From: a virus
Reading direction: 5' to 3' (one strand)
DNA length: 27,586 nt
Virus record (IMG/VR): IMGVR_UViG_3300018080_000506
Span: 1 to 27,586 of that record
Positions 7,407 to 13,992 of the stretch are shown piece after piece. A program made the translations under genes and the position numbers. How positions within the stretch are numbered: position 1 is the stretch's first letter; each line of letters starts with the position of its first letter. The notes under the pieces are model-generated. The model did no database searches. It was not told the DNA's origin and worked only from the letters and a program-made list of their open reading frames with translations.

Positions 7407-7593
7407 AGATAAAATAAGCTGTTGTGATAATTGTGAGGATGGAATATTAGAAGGAATATGTCTCACATGTTACGGCTCAGGAGAAGGTATGACAGACGGA
7501 TCAACTTGTTTCGCTTGCAAAGGCAGTGGAAACGAAATGAATTACTGTGATTGTGAGCGTGGCGATCAGAGATTATCAATGGAGATATTTTAA
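7399..7593 (+). CDS. DnaJ-type cysteine-rich zinc protein
   Basis: 64 aa with eight cysteines: C9xxC12, C21xxC24 within CLTCYGSGEG, C37xxC40 within CFACKGSGN, and C50xC52. The CxxCxGxG repeats match the zinc-binding region of DnaJ and similar stand-alone mini-proteins. There is no J-domain. It probably acts as a small protein-binding zinc module; the partner is unknown. Confidence 0.7.
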   Translation: MCKDKISCCDNCEDGILEGICLTCYGSGEGMTDGSTCFACKGSGNEMNYCDCERGDQRLSMEIF

Positions 7594-7908
7594 ATGGACT
7601 TAGCCAAAAGATCCACTGGACAATTCTCTACCGACAAAGATTACACAGCTTTAAGAGAGCCTAAAAATATAGAGGAAGTAGAAGAACTGATAAAAAAGGC
7701 AATGAGTATTAACCGTATAGCTGAAATACACATAGGCAATCATCTATCTGTTCCTGAATGGCACGCTAAGTTCTTAGAATACCTGGCTCTGCTTGCTCTA
7801 AAATACAGACCTTGGCAATTTCACTGGATCAGTCAAGAAGATGGACAGGTTGATGTGAAATGGGTTGAAGTACATGAATGGTTATATAAATACAAGGAGA
7901 GTGAATAA
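7594..7908 (+). CDS. small hypothetical protein
   Basis: 104 aa, aromatic-rich in its C-terminal half (several Trp and Tyr), with no cysteine motif or membrane helix. Its ATG follows the previous stop directly, and GGAGA lies 8 nt upstream. Its stop overlaps the next start (TAATG). No family is recognised. Confidence 0.65.
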   Translation: MDLAKRSTGQFSTDKDYTALREPKNIEEVEELIKKAMSINRIAEIHIGNHLSVPEWHAKFLEYLALLALKYRPWQFHWISQEDGQVDVKWVEVHEWLYKYKESE

Positions 7909-8492
7909 TGCCTACTTTTTGTGATTGCGAAACATGCAGAACTTTGAAGAAAAAACTTAAACATCCGCTTTGTCCTTATTGCAAAGAGTGGCATGATTAC
8001 AGAATTGCTTGTCCTGAATATACAAAGCATGTAGAAGGGGAGAAAGGATACAGTGAAGGTGGCATTGTTCCTAAGAGTACTAACCCAGATAAAATGCTTA
8101 AACTGATTCAAAAAACACACTCCACTGGTGATCATATGATCAGGAAAGATGAACTTGCAAAAGCATCTGAAAATCTTGAAAGGACAATCAAGAAGAAACA
8201 ATATGAAAAAGTAAAAGAGGACAGCACTCTCAAGGATAGATGTGAATACTACATAGAACTTGAAGGCGGTAAATACACTGTTTACCAAGAAAAGGGCGGA
8301 GCATTAAAAGCCTTGAGATATGGTGAACCTTGGCAAGACTTGTGCGGAAACAATCTTGTGTTCTATCTGATGGTAGAATTGATTGAAGCAAAGGAAAAAA
8401 TCAATAATGCCTTAAAAGAATATGACTCCTATTGCGCTGTTAATGGTGACAATGTTGCAATGATTGTGAAAGATATATTGGAGGAGGATTAA
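7908..8492 (+). CDS. cysteine-rich zinc-binding protein
   Basis: 194 aa. The N-terminal 35 residues hold C5, C7, C10, C22, C25 and C35 with His residues (CDCETC, CPYCKEWH), one or two zinc sites. A charged helical linker (60-105) leads to a C-terminal alpha/beta region. The role is unknown. The start is fixed by the TAATG overlap and AAGGAGAG upstream. Confidence 0.65.
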   Translation: MPTFCDCETCRTLKKKLKHPLCPYCKEWHDYRIACPEYTKHVEGEKGYSEGGIVPKSTNPDKMLKLIQKTHSTGDHMIRKDELAKASENLERTIKKKQYEKVKEDSTLKDRCEYYIELEGGKYTVYQEKGGALKALRYGEPWQDLCGNNLVFYLMVELIEAKEKINNALKEYDSYCAVNGDNVAMIVKDILEED

Positions 8493-8497
8493 TCAAT

Positions 8498-8860
8498 ATG
8501 AAATATCCTAAAACAAATGATCAAAAATATTTCATGGGAAAACCTTGTCTGTTCACTGGAGAGTACTGCCGAGTTTATAAAAAGAAACGAATCAGTAATA
8601 ATCCCAATGGGTTTGGCGGTGAACCAGAAGAAGTAATAAACACGCCAATAAAATGGGAAGTTCAAAAACACAAAGAAATGTGTGGATGGATTGTAGGGTT
8701 CGGTTTCTGTTTTAATGGTACAATTGTGAAAGAAGGAGAGGGTGATTTCTCTTTCTCATATTTTCGTGCCAAAAAACGTGTAAATTATGTTCGTGTCAGA
8801 GTTACTCCTCAGGGAAAAGAATTGAAAATACCACTATCATATATCAAAGGAATTAAATAA
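8498..8860 (+). CDS. small hypothetical protein
   Basis: 120 aa, basic and beta-rich, with several Gly/Phe segments (GWIVGFGFCFNGTIV). It has a strong upstream GGAGGAGG. No recognised domain. It may be a small beta-barrel-like protein, but that is only an impression from the alternating hydrophobic pattern. Its stop overlaps the next gene. Confidence 0.6.
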   Translation: MKYPKTNDQKYFMGKPCLFTGEYCRVYKKKRISNNPNGFGGEPEEVINTPIKWEVQKHKEMCGWIVGFGFCFNGTIVKEGEGDFSFSYFRAKKRVNYVRVRVTPQGKELKIPLSYIKGIK

Positions 8861-9102
8861 TGAATCTGGGATCATGTAAAAAATGTGGTATGGTAGTTGA
8901 TCTTGATAAGGTCGAGTTTATTGAAATGGAAGTTCCAGACGATCCCGAGGATGAAAAACTAAGGGATGAGGATGGATATCTTCCTTATGAAGTTGAAACC
9001 CATTACAATGAAGATTTGGTCTGGTCTGGTCGTGCTGGCGATCCTCTCGAAACATGGCAATGTCGGATATGTAAAGAGTTCAACGGGAAGGGTGAGGAAT
9101 GA
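8860..9102 (+). CDS. small zinc-ribbon protein
   Basis: 80 aa. C6/C9 (CKKC) and C68/C71 (CRIC) form a probable zinc ribbon split by an acidic insert. The start overlaps the previous stop (TAATG) and the end overlaps the next start. The function is unknown. Confidence 0.65.
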   Translation: MNLGSCKKCGMVVDLDKVEFIEMEVPDDPEDEKLRDEDGYLPYEVETHYNEDLVWSGRAGDPLETWQCRICKEFNGKGEE

Positions 9103-9380
9103 TGAAATTGCACTGTTTTACCTGCAAAAAACCTGTGACTGATGAATTTCCTGATAATATGATTATTTTCAGAGGAACAGCAGAATGCCCTGAATGTGCA
9201 ATGAAGGCTCCTGAAAAGGAAACTGATGCAAAGAATACAGAAGTTATCAGAGCCCAAAACGAACTGACTGATTTTATAAAAAAAGCTCAAGGTAAATATC
9301 AACTATCAAGAGAGCAGGTTAGATATCTTTTGACTGATAAATTAAATGATATGTCCAAAACAGATATGTGGTGGGACTGA
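9099..9380 (+). CDS. small zinc-ribbon protein
   Basis: 93 aa. The N-terminal C6/C9 (CFTC) and C29/C32 (CPEC) pairs form a compact zinc ribbon, followed by a helical C-terminal half. GGGTGAGG precedes a double ATG (9099 and 9102); either could be used. It overlaps both neighbours by a few bases. Confidence 0.65.
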   Translation: MMKLHCFTCKKPVTDEFPDNMIIFRGTAECPECAMKAPEKETDAKNTEVIRAQNELTDFIKKAQGKYQLSREQVRYLLTDKLNDMSKTDMWWD

Positions 9381-9799
9381 TGAGAAAAATCAAAAAGAAA
9401 TTCAAAGGAATAAAAAGCAGAAAGAAGGTAAAGTCAGGGGATAAACTAAAACATAAACCAGATTATGAAGGAATTGTAATCAAACCAAAGCTCAAACACA
9501 TTCCCTTGAAAAAATTGAAACCAATTAAGATCAAACCAAAACTTGGTCGTTGGTGTGAATACTACTCTGGACGATTACCGTATCCATCAGAATGTAGTTT
9601 CAACAAATCAATGCCTGTTTCTCGTTTATTCAACTCAGGCAAAATTACTATCATGCATGATCGGTCAAATTGTGTGAAGTGCAAAAGAGCACCACAGTTT
9701 ATTCCCTGGAAACATGGTGATTGGGATAAGATCAAAGAAGCGATAGAAAAAGGTGAAGATCTTACAGATATGGATCCACCGATGGATAAAAGGAAATAA
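9380..9799 (+). CDS. lysine/proline-rich basic protein with C-terminal cysteines
   Basis: 139 aa. The first 55 residues are very basic with repeated K-P and K-x-K units (KPKLKHIPLKKLKPIKIKPK). The C-terminal half has four cysteines (RWCEYY, PSECSF, NCVKC), probably one zinc site. The basic arm suggests nucleic acid binding. The ATG at 9380 overlaps the preceding TGA; an in-frame GTG at 9368 is a weaker choice. Confidence 0.65.
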   Translation: MRKIKKKFKGIKSRKKVKSGDKLKHKPDYEGIVIKPKLKHIPLKKLKPIKIKPKLGRWCEYYSGRLPYPSECSFNKSMPVSRLFNSGKITIMHDRSNCVKCKRAPQFIPWKHGDWDKIKEAIEKGEDLTDMDPPMDKRK

Positions 9800-9800
9800 A

Positions 9801-10094
9801 ATGGAAATTTTATATAAATTAAAAAATGGACATATATCAATCTCTTATGAAGCATTTGAGGAAGTAGCAAGCAGAATTGGTAAGTTTTCTGTGAATCAAA
9901 TAATTTCATCTGACCTGCCAATGAATTTACTTTTTGAAATAGCAAGTGGTGGATGGACAGATACTTGCCAAACAGAATTAATAATGGATCATCTTGCAAT
10001 AAAATATGTGGGAATGACTTTTCCATGTTTCGGTGATCCTGATGAATTGCAAAAAGAATTTATATCAAGATTAAAAAAATTAAAGGGAGAATAA
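9801..10094 (+). CDS. small hypothetical protein
   Basis: 97 aa with no cysteine cluster or membrane helix. The ATG at 9801 is supported by AAAGGAAA directly upstream; a longer in-frame start at 9753 lies inside the preceding gene and lacks such a site. No family is recognised. Confidence 0.65.
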   Translation: MEILYKLKNGHISISYEAFEEVASRIGKFSVNQIISSDLPMNLLFEIASGGWTDTCQTELIMDHLAIKYVGMTFPCFGDPDELQKEFISRLKKLKGE

Positions 10095-10098
10095 GATT

Positions 10099-10413
10099 AT
10101 GAAAGAGGCAAAAGCTAATGAAATTCAAAAATGCGCTTTATGTGATTTGGGCGTTATGAACAGTCATGTACCTGTGTTCTACACTGTGAAAGTAGATAGA
10201 ATGTGTATTGATATGCAAGCTGTTAAAGAACAGCAAGCTCTTTCAGTATTGGTTGGCAATGAAGAAATTGCATCGGTTATGGGACCAAACAGAAGCATAG
10301 CTAAAAGAATAGCTGATGGAAAAGAAGTTTGGGTTTGTCAAAATTGTGCCTTATCTCTTGATTTGTGTGTTGGCGAAATGTCTGAAAGGTTTGGTGATAC
10401 TGATGATAATTAA
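10099..10413 (+). CDS. small zinc protein (CALC...CQNC family)
   Basis: 104 aa. C12/C15 and C80/C83 frame a domain with VPVFYTVKVDRMCIDMQAVK and VMGPNRSIAKRI. This arrangement matches a small hypothetical phage zinc protein I recall, of unknown role. GGGAG lies about 10 nt before the ATG. Confidence 0.7.
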   Translation: MKEAKANEIQKCALCDLGVMNSHVPVFYTVKVDRMCIDMQAVKEQQALSVLVGNEEIASVMGPNRSIAKRIADGKEVWVCQNCALSLDLCVGEMSERFGDTDDN

Positions 10414-10681
10414 AAAACTGTTCGAATCAATTAAGGAAAACAACAGTCAGGAAGAAGTGAATGAACAAGTGCAGGATTTGAAGTGTGAATACGTCTGGGA
10501 CTGGGAAGATGAATTTGAAAGCTTGGACGAAGCCTATGAAGAACAGGGCAGAAATGGAGCAGAGCATCAAGTCATCGGACATTTGATAAATTGTGCAATT
10601 CATGGATATCCAATAATGAATGACGACCACAACAAATTGTTTGAAATGATTGCAGAGCATTACGACCTGGAAACAAAATAA
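10403..10681 (+). CDS. small acidic hypothetical protein
   Basis: 92 aa, strongly acidic in the middle (WEDEFESLDEAYEEQG), then HLINCAIHGYPIMNDDHNKL. The ATG at 10403 overlaps the previous gene by 11 nt. A longer frame back to 10316 lies wholly inside that gene and is unlikely. No family is recognised. Confidence 0.6.
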   Translation: MIIKKLFESIKENNSQEEVNEQVQDLKCEYVWDWEDEFESLDEAYEEQGRNGAEHQVIGHLINCAIHGYPIMNDDHNKLFEMIAEHYDLETK

Positions 10682-10692
10682 AGGAAAGTCAA

Positions 10693-10923
10693 ATGATCAA
10701 AATAATCATAGAATTAATGGCCACAGTAGTATTCTTTATGTTCATATTTCCTAAAATTTTGTACTGGATTTGGCCAGAAGAAAAGAAGATCAAAGGCAGA
10801 GATTCATTCAGTAATGGTTATTTTATATTTGGCGATGAAAGAGATCTTCAACGACCAGATTACGACTCATATGAAGATTATAATTCCGAAGATTGTTATT
10901 ATGAAAATGGACCAGACTGGTAA
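10693..10923 (+). CDS. small membrane-anchored acidic protein
   Basis: 76 aa. One N-terminal membrane helix (residues about 3-25, IIIELMATVVFFMFIFPKIL) is followed by an acidic, tyrosine-rich tail likely to face the cytoplasm or be surface exposed. AAAGGAAAG lies just upstream of the ATG. The function is unknown. Confidence 0.65.
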   Translation: MIKIIIELMATVVFFMFIFPKILYWIWPEEKKIKGRDSFSNGYFIFGDERDLQRPDYDSYEDYNSEDCYYENGPDW

Positions 10924-10933
10924 AGGATAAATT

Positions 10934-11074
10934 ATGGGACTAAAAGATTTGATCTATTTTGGAGGATTGTTTCTTATTGGAATATCAATTGGATCATTTC
11001 ATGAACAATTTGAATATTTCATATTCATTGTCGGATTTGGAGCTATAATGTATTATTTTGTAAACAAAGGATAA
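10934..11074 (+). CDS. 46-aa two-helix membrane protein
   Basis: 46 aa with two hydrophobic segments (YFGGLFLIGISIGSF and YFIFIVGFGAIMYYF) separated by a short charged turn, so a helical hairpin is likely. AAAGGATAA lies before the ATG. It follows another membrane protein gene by 10 nt, and the two may work together at the envelope. No family is recognised. Confidence 0.6.
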   Translation: MGLKDLIYFGGLFLIGISIGSFHEQFEYFIFIVGFGAIMYYFVNKG

Positions 11075-11082
11075 GAAAATAA

Positions 11083-11271
11083 ATGAGTCTTTCTAAGGAA
11101 TATCACGCTGAAACTGGATTACATTCACATTACTTTTCAAAACAGGGTTCTCATAAAAAAGGAAAGAAAGGTTTAGTTTATACAAGAAAATATGTTTGGT
11201 GGTTAGAAAACAAAGTAGGCAAACTTCGAGAAGCTTTAGATTACACAGGAGTTCCATTCGATGTAAAATAA
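11083..11271 (+). CDS. small basic hypothetical protein
   Basis: 62 aa, rich in Lys/His/Tyr/Trp (KKGKKGLVYTRKYVWWLENK). AAAGGA is 11 nt upstream, a slightly long spacing. No motif. It is followed by the G-rich hairpin element. Confidence 0.55.
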   Translation: MSLSKEYHAETGLHSHYFSKQGSHKKGKKGLVYTRKYVWWLENKVGKLREALDYTGVPFDVK

Positions 11272-11280
11272 ATTAATCTT

Positions 11281-11348
11281 GGGAGGGAGTTAACACATAG
11301 GGTGGGCCAGAAAAGTTTAATATAGTTTCTTTTTTGGCGCTCCCTCCC
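11281..11348 (+). promoter_or_regulatory. G-rich hairpin element with G-quadruplex potential
   Basis: GGGAGGGAG (11281-11289) and CTCCCTCCC (11340-11348) are perfect complements. An inner 10-bp stem pairs GCCAGAAAAG (11306-11315) with CTTTTTTGGC (11329-11338), with one G-U. The 5' side also has four G3 runs (11281, 11285, 11300, 11304) with loops of 1, 12 and 1 nt, a possible G-quadruplex that would compete with the outer stem. The element ends about 12 nt before the ribosome binding site of the 11370 gene. A leader switch or the edge of an inserted cassette are both possible. Confidence 0.65.
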
Positions 11349-11369
11349 TTAAACTTATAAGGAAATAAA

Positions 11370-11639
11370 ATGGCAAGTAGAAAAATATTTCTTAAAACAG
11401 GACAACGATTTGGTAGACTTATAGTCCTCAAAGAAACTGACCCATATATCTGTGTAAAATTAGGAACAAAATGCAGACAATACAAATGCAAATGTATTTG
11501 TGGAAATACTGTAAATGTCCGTCTTTATGCTTTAATGACTGGAAAAACAAAATCTTGTGGTTGTTTACGCAAAGAATATAAAGGGAAAAAACATGTCAAC
11601 AAGACAGTTAAGGAAAAAGTTAAAGAAACCTGCCATTAA
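11370..11639 (+). CDS. AP2/HNH-associated zinc DNA-binding protein
   Basis: 89 aa. The pattern GQRFGRLIVLKE, CKCICGNTVNVRL, then GKTKSCGCL (C40, C42, C44, C63, C65) is the DNA-recognition segment normally found in phage homing endonucleases and related orphan genes. The HNH catalytic part is absent, so it is either a stand-alone DNA binder or the remnant of a mobile endonuclease. It is preceded by the G-rich hairpin and overlaps the next gene by 47 nt, an unusually long overlap here, which suggests later insertion. AAGGA supports the start. Confidence 0.75.
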   Translation: MASRKIFLKTGQRFGRLIVLKETDPYICVKLGTKCRQYKCKCICGNTVNVRLYALMTGKTKSCGCLRKEYKGKKHVNKTVKEKVKETCH

Positions 11640-11808
11640 CCTCGCATACAATACTGTTATGAAAACTAAACAGGATATGAAATCAAAAGCTCACGAATTT
11701 GTATGTCATGGATTCATATCAGAGGTTGAGTATAAAAAGGTTATTGAAAGAATTAATACTTATTACAAACCTTTATTGAATGGGTTTAGAAAGGAAATGG
11801 ACAAATAA
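11593..11808 (+). CDS. small basic hypothetical protein
   Basis: 71 aa, helical and basic. AAAGGG at 11580-11585 supports the ATG at 11593, inside the end of the AP2-like gene. The in-frame ATG at 11557 would add 12 residues with a poorer site. No family is recognised. Confidence 0.55.
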   Translation: MSTRQLRKKLKKPAINLAYNTVMKTKQDMKSKAHEFVCHGFISEVEYKKVIERINTYYKPLLNGFRKEMDK

Positions 11809-11810
11809 TT

Positions 11811-12026
11811 ATGATGGAAAAAGATTACGAAAACTTACACATTAAAAAGGTAAAAACATCTGCTGTAGGTGGAACATCATGTCTTGATGGTATTCGAGAT
11901 TCAATTATGTTGAGCATGAAGGAAAAAAGGGATGTGGAATATTTTCATGGCAGTAGAAAGTATGAAATCGGTTATGAAGAACTGATTGAAGTAATTCGAC
12001 ATGGAGGTAAAAAGTGCAAAAAGTAA
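11811..12026 (+). CDS. small hypothetical protein
   Basis: 71 aa, mixed charge, with no motif. Two adjacent ATG codons (11811, 11814) are possible and the upstream site is weak. The end overlaps the next gene by 13 nt and contains that gene's ribosome binding site. Confidence 0.55.
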   Translation: MMEKDYENLHIKKVKTSAVGGTSCLDGIRDSIMLSMKEKRDVEYFHGSRKYEIGYEELIEVIRHGGKKCKK

Positions 12027-12277
12027 GGTGGAGCCGAGAGAACGAAAAGGAAACAGCTTACAAAAGAAGATACCCAGATTCACATTACCATAACATAGTA
12101 ACAAAGAAGGCAAAGTTCTTTGGAGCTTTGATGTATGCTGTTCTTGTTGCAGGCGGTGCTCCAAGCTGTTTCACTTATATGAAACTGAGAAACAGACCAT
12201 TAGAGGAAGTATTGGATTCACTTCTTCCTAATCACGTTCACTTTAAAGTTTGGCATGAAAGGAAAAATAATGGCTGA
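12014..12277 (+). CDS. small hypothetical protein, GTG start
   Basis: 87 aa. GTG at 12014 is placed 5 nt after GGAGGT (12003-12008), one of the best sites in this region, which decides the start. The protein is basic at its N-terminus, with a hydrophobic stretch (FFGALMYAVLVAGGAP, about 35-50) that could be a buried or membrane helix. No family is recognised. Confidence 0.6.
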   Translation: MQKVRWSRENEKETAYKRRYPDSHYHNIVTKKAKFFGALMYAVLVAGGAPSCFTYMKLRNRPLEEVLDSLLPNHVHFKVWHERKNNG

Positions 12278-12521
12278 ATTTACCATATCTGAAATAAGCA
12301 AAACTCCTTCTTTGCATAAAAAATTCACCACTGTAATAGAATCTCCAACTGAAATAAATAAAGAAATCATGGGAGCAAAAGTGTTTGAATTTTATATAAA
12401 CACAGGAAAAGAGGACGCTTATTGCAATGAAAGGGAAGAAATATATATTGAATTCTCAACCGGAAAAGAAATGAGAATTTTTATCAATGATGAAGGACAC
12501 TTGCAAGTTTATACCGATTAA
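12270..12521 (+). CDS. small acidic hypothetical protein
   Basis: 83 aa, beta-rich (KVFEFYINTG, REEIYIEFSTGKEMRIFIND). The ATG at 12270 overlaps the preceding stop region and has AAAGGA 6 nt upstream; the in-frame ATG at 12255 is less likely. No family is recognised. Confidence 0.6.
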   Translation: MAEFTISEISKTPSLHKKFTTVIESPTEINKEIMGAKVFEFYINTGKEDAYCNEREEIYIEFSTGKEMRIFINDEGHLQVYTD

Positions 12522-12532
12522 AGGAGAATATA

Positions 12533-12802
12533 ATGGATCTGCATTCATTTGATAAGGCAAGAGATATTAGACGTATGGTTAAACTTAATCAGGATCGTCT
12601 TGCTAAATTGGAAAAAGTTAAAGAAATACAAATTGTTCAAGAATCCAGGCATACTTTCTGTGTTCATGATATGAAAAGGGAAATCACTGAACATGAATGT
12701 TGTGAAGATATTGATGCCATTCAGAATAGATTCATTATGGAGCTAAGAACGGCTATTGAAAAATACAATATCAGATTGGAAATGCAATTCGAAAATATTT
12801 AA
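12533..12802 (+). CDS. small helical hypothetical protein
   Basis: 89 aa, mostly amphipathic helix, with His/Cys residues in the middle (HTFCVHDM, EHECCEDID) that might bind metal. AAAGGAG is 7 nt before the ATG. Its stop is 9 nt before the primase start, so the genes are probably cotranscribed. Confidence 0.6.
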   Translation: MDLHSFDKARDIRRMVKLNQDRLAKLEKVKEIQIVQESRHTFCVHDMKREITEHECCEDIDAIQNRFIMELRTAIEKYNIRLEMQFENI

Positions 12803-12811
12803 AGGATTATT

Positions 12812-13744
12812 TTGAGAAGACAAAGAGATAAACAAAAAAGAATCCAATTTGATCAAATCGACATCAGAGAAGTTTTGGATGATTTAAATATATATTACAC
12901 TGAATCTGGAAAAAACGTATCTGATGGTTGGATTGGTGTATCGTGTCCTTTTTGTGACGATGATTCAAATCATCTTGGAATTAATCTTGGTGGTAAAAGT
13001 GTTTCTTGTTTCAAATGCGGAACAACTGGAACAATAATTAAATACTTATCTGAGGAAATTGGTTCATACAGCAAAGCTATGAGCATTCTTGGGGATTCTG
13101 TTCCAAGAGAGATGAAAATATTTTCTGAAAAAGAACAGGAAAGAGCTATCAGTGTAAGCTTGCCTGCCGAAGCAACCAGAAAAATAAACAAATATCATGC
13201 TCAATATTTGAATAGTAGAAAATATAGTTGGAAATATTTAACTAAAAAATATGATCTGCATTTTACTGGACCAGTTGGTGATTGGAAAAACAGAATCATA
13301 GTGCCGATTAAAAACAGAGGAAAACTGGTAACGTTCACAAGTGTCAGCATTGAGGAAGATTCAAATTTAAGATACAGACATTTGCCAGATGAAAAATCAA
13401 TAATATCAATAAAACATTCTTTGTATGGATTGGAACACGCAAGAAGAAATCCTATTTGTTGTTTGGTAGAAGGATTGTTTGATAAATATAGAATTGGCGA
13501 TGGTTGTCTGTGTTCGTTTGGAACAAATATTACAGCGGAACAAAAGCACTTGCTTACCAGATTTACTAAAGTTCTGATTTGTTTTGATGGTGATCTGGCT
13601 GGAAGAGTTGCCGCTGAAAAAATAGCCAATGATATTAGTGTTTTCATTGATGTTGAGATACTTTATATACCAGAAGGCTCTGATCCAGATAAACTTGAAA
13701 AGGATGATATTAGGTTCATAAGAAATAAAATGGGAAGGGATTAA
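12812..13744 (+). CDS. dnaG: DnaG-type DNA primase, TTG start
   Basis: 310 aa; makes RNA primers for the phage fork. The N-terminal zinc site is C45xxC48, H54, C66xxC69 (CHC2 type). A TOPRIM core follows, with E220 in VEGLFDK and D259/D261 in CFDGDLAGR, the metal-binding acidic residues. There is no clear C-terminal helicase-interaction domain, so it is shorter than bacterial DnaG (about 600 aa) and close to compact phage primases. TTG at 12812 is chosen because AAAGGA lies 5 nt upstream and no ATG exists before the zinc motif. The weak start may keep the level low. Confidence 0.92.
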   Translation: MRRQRDKQKRIQFDQIDIREVLDDLNIYYTESGKNVSDGWIGVSCPFCDDDSNHLGINLGGKSVSCFKCGTTGTIIKYLSEEIGSYSKAMSILGDSVPREMKIFSEKEQERAISVSLPAEATRKINKYHAQYLNSRKYSWKYLTKKYDLHFTGPVGDWKNRIIVPIKNRGKLVTFTSVSIEEDSNLRYRHLPDEKSIISIKHSLYGLEHARRNPICCLVEGLFDKYRIGDGCLCSFGTNITAEQKHLLTRFTKVLICFDGDLAGRVAAEKIANDISVFIDVEILYIPEGSDPDKLEKDDIRFIRNKMGRD

Positions 13745-13745
13745 T

Positions 13746-13934
13746 ATGAAACCAAAAAGATTCGAACTATCTATAAAAATAGGAACAAATGGCACTTATA
13801 ATTTTTATAAAAAATATACCACAAAAGCATCAGCAAATCGTGCCTTTAAAAATATAAAAGGAAAATGTAAGTCAAAACATGTCTGTGGCAAAGTAATAGA
13901 TAAAAAAATTAATGCAACCTATTTGTTTATGTAG
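13746..13934 (+). CDS. small basic hypothetical protein
   Basis: 62 aa, very basic (pI clearly high), with KASANRAFKNIKGKCKSKHV. Its ATG is 1 nt after the primase stop, and GGGAAGG in the end of the primase serves as its ribosome binding site. It may be a primase or nucleic acid partner by position; no motif supports that. Confidence 0.6.
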   Translation: MKPKRFELSIKIGTNGTYNFYKKYTTKASANRAFKNIKGKCKSKHVCGKVIDKKINATYLFM

Positions 13935-13959
13935 TTGATATTATTGGCTATAATAACGA

Positions 13960-13988
13960 TTGACAGTATTATAAAAATTTAGTATATT
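13960..13988 (+). promoter_or_regulatory. consensus sigma70 promoter for the initiation genes
   Basis: TTGACA (13960-13965), a 17-bp spacer and TATATT (13983-13988). Transcription should start near 13994-13997, exactly where the structured leader begins. A small dyad TATTAT/ATAATA (13939-13955) lies just upstream and could be an operator. The same boxes and spacing recur at 18087 and 24554. Confidence 0.8.
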
Positions 13989-13992
13989 TGAA

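Noticed and set aside
10316-10402. N-terminal extension of the 10403 gene
   Set aside because: The extension is entirely within the preceding gene, lacks a ribosome binding site and reads as hydrophobic shadow sequence.
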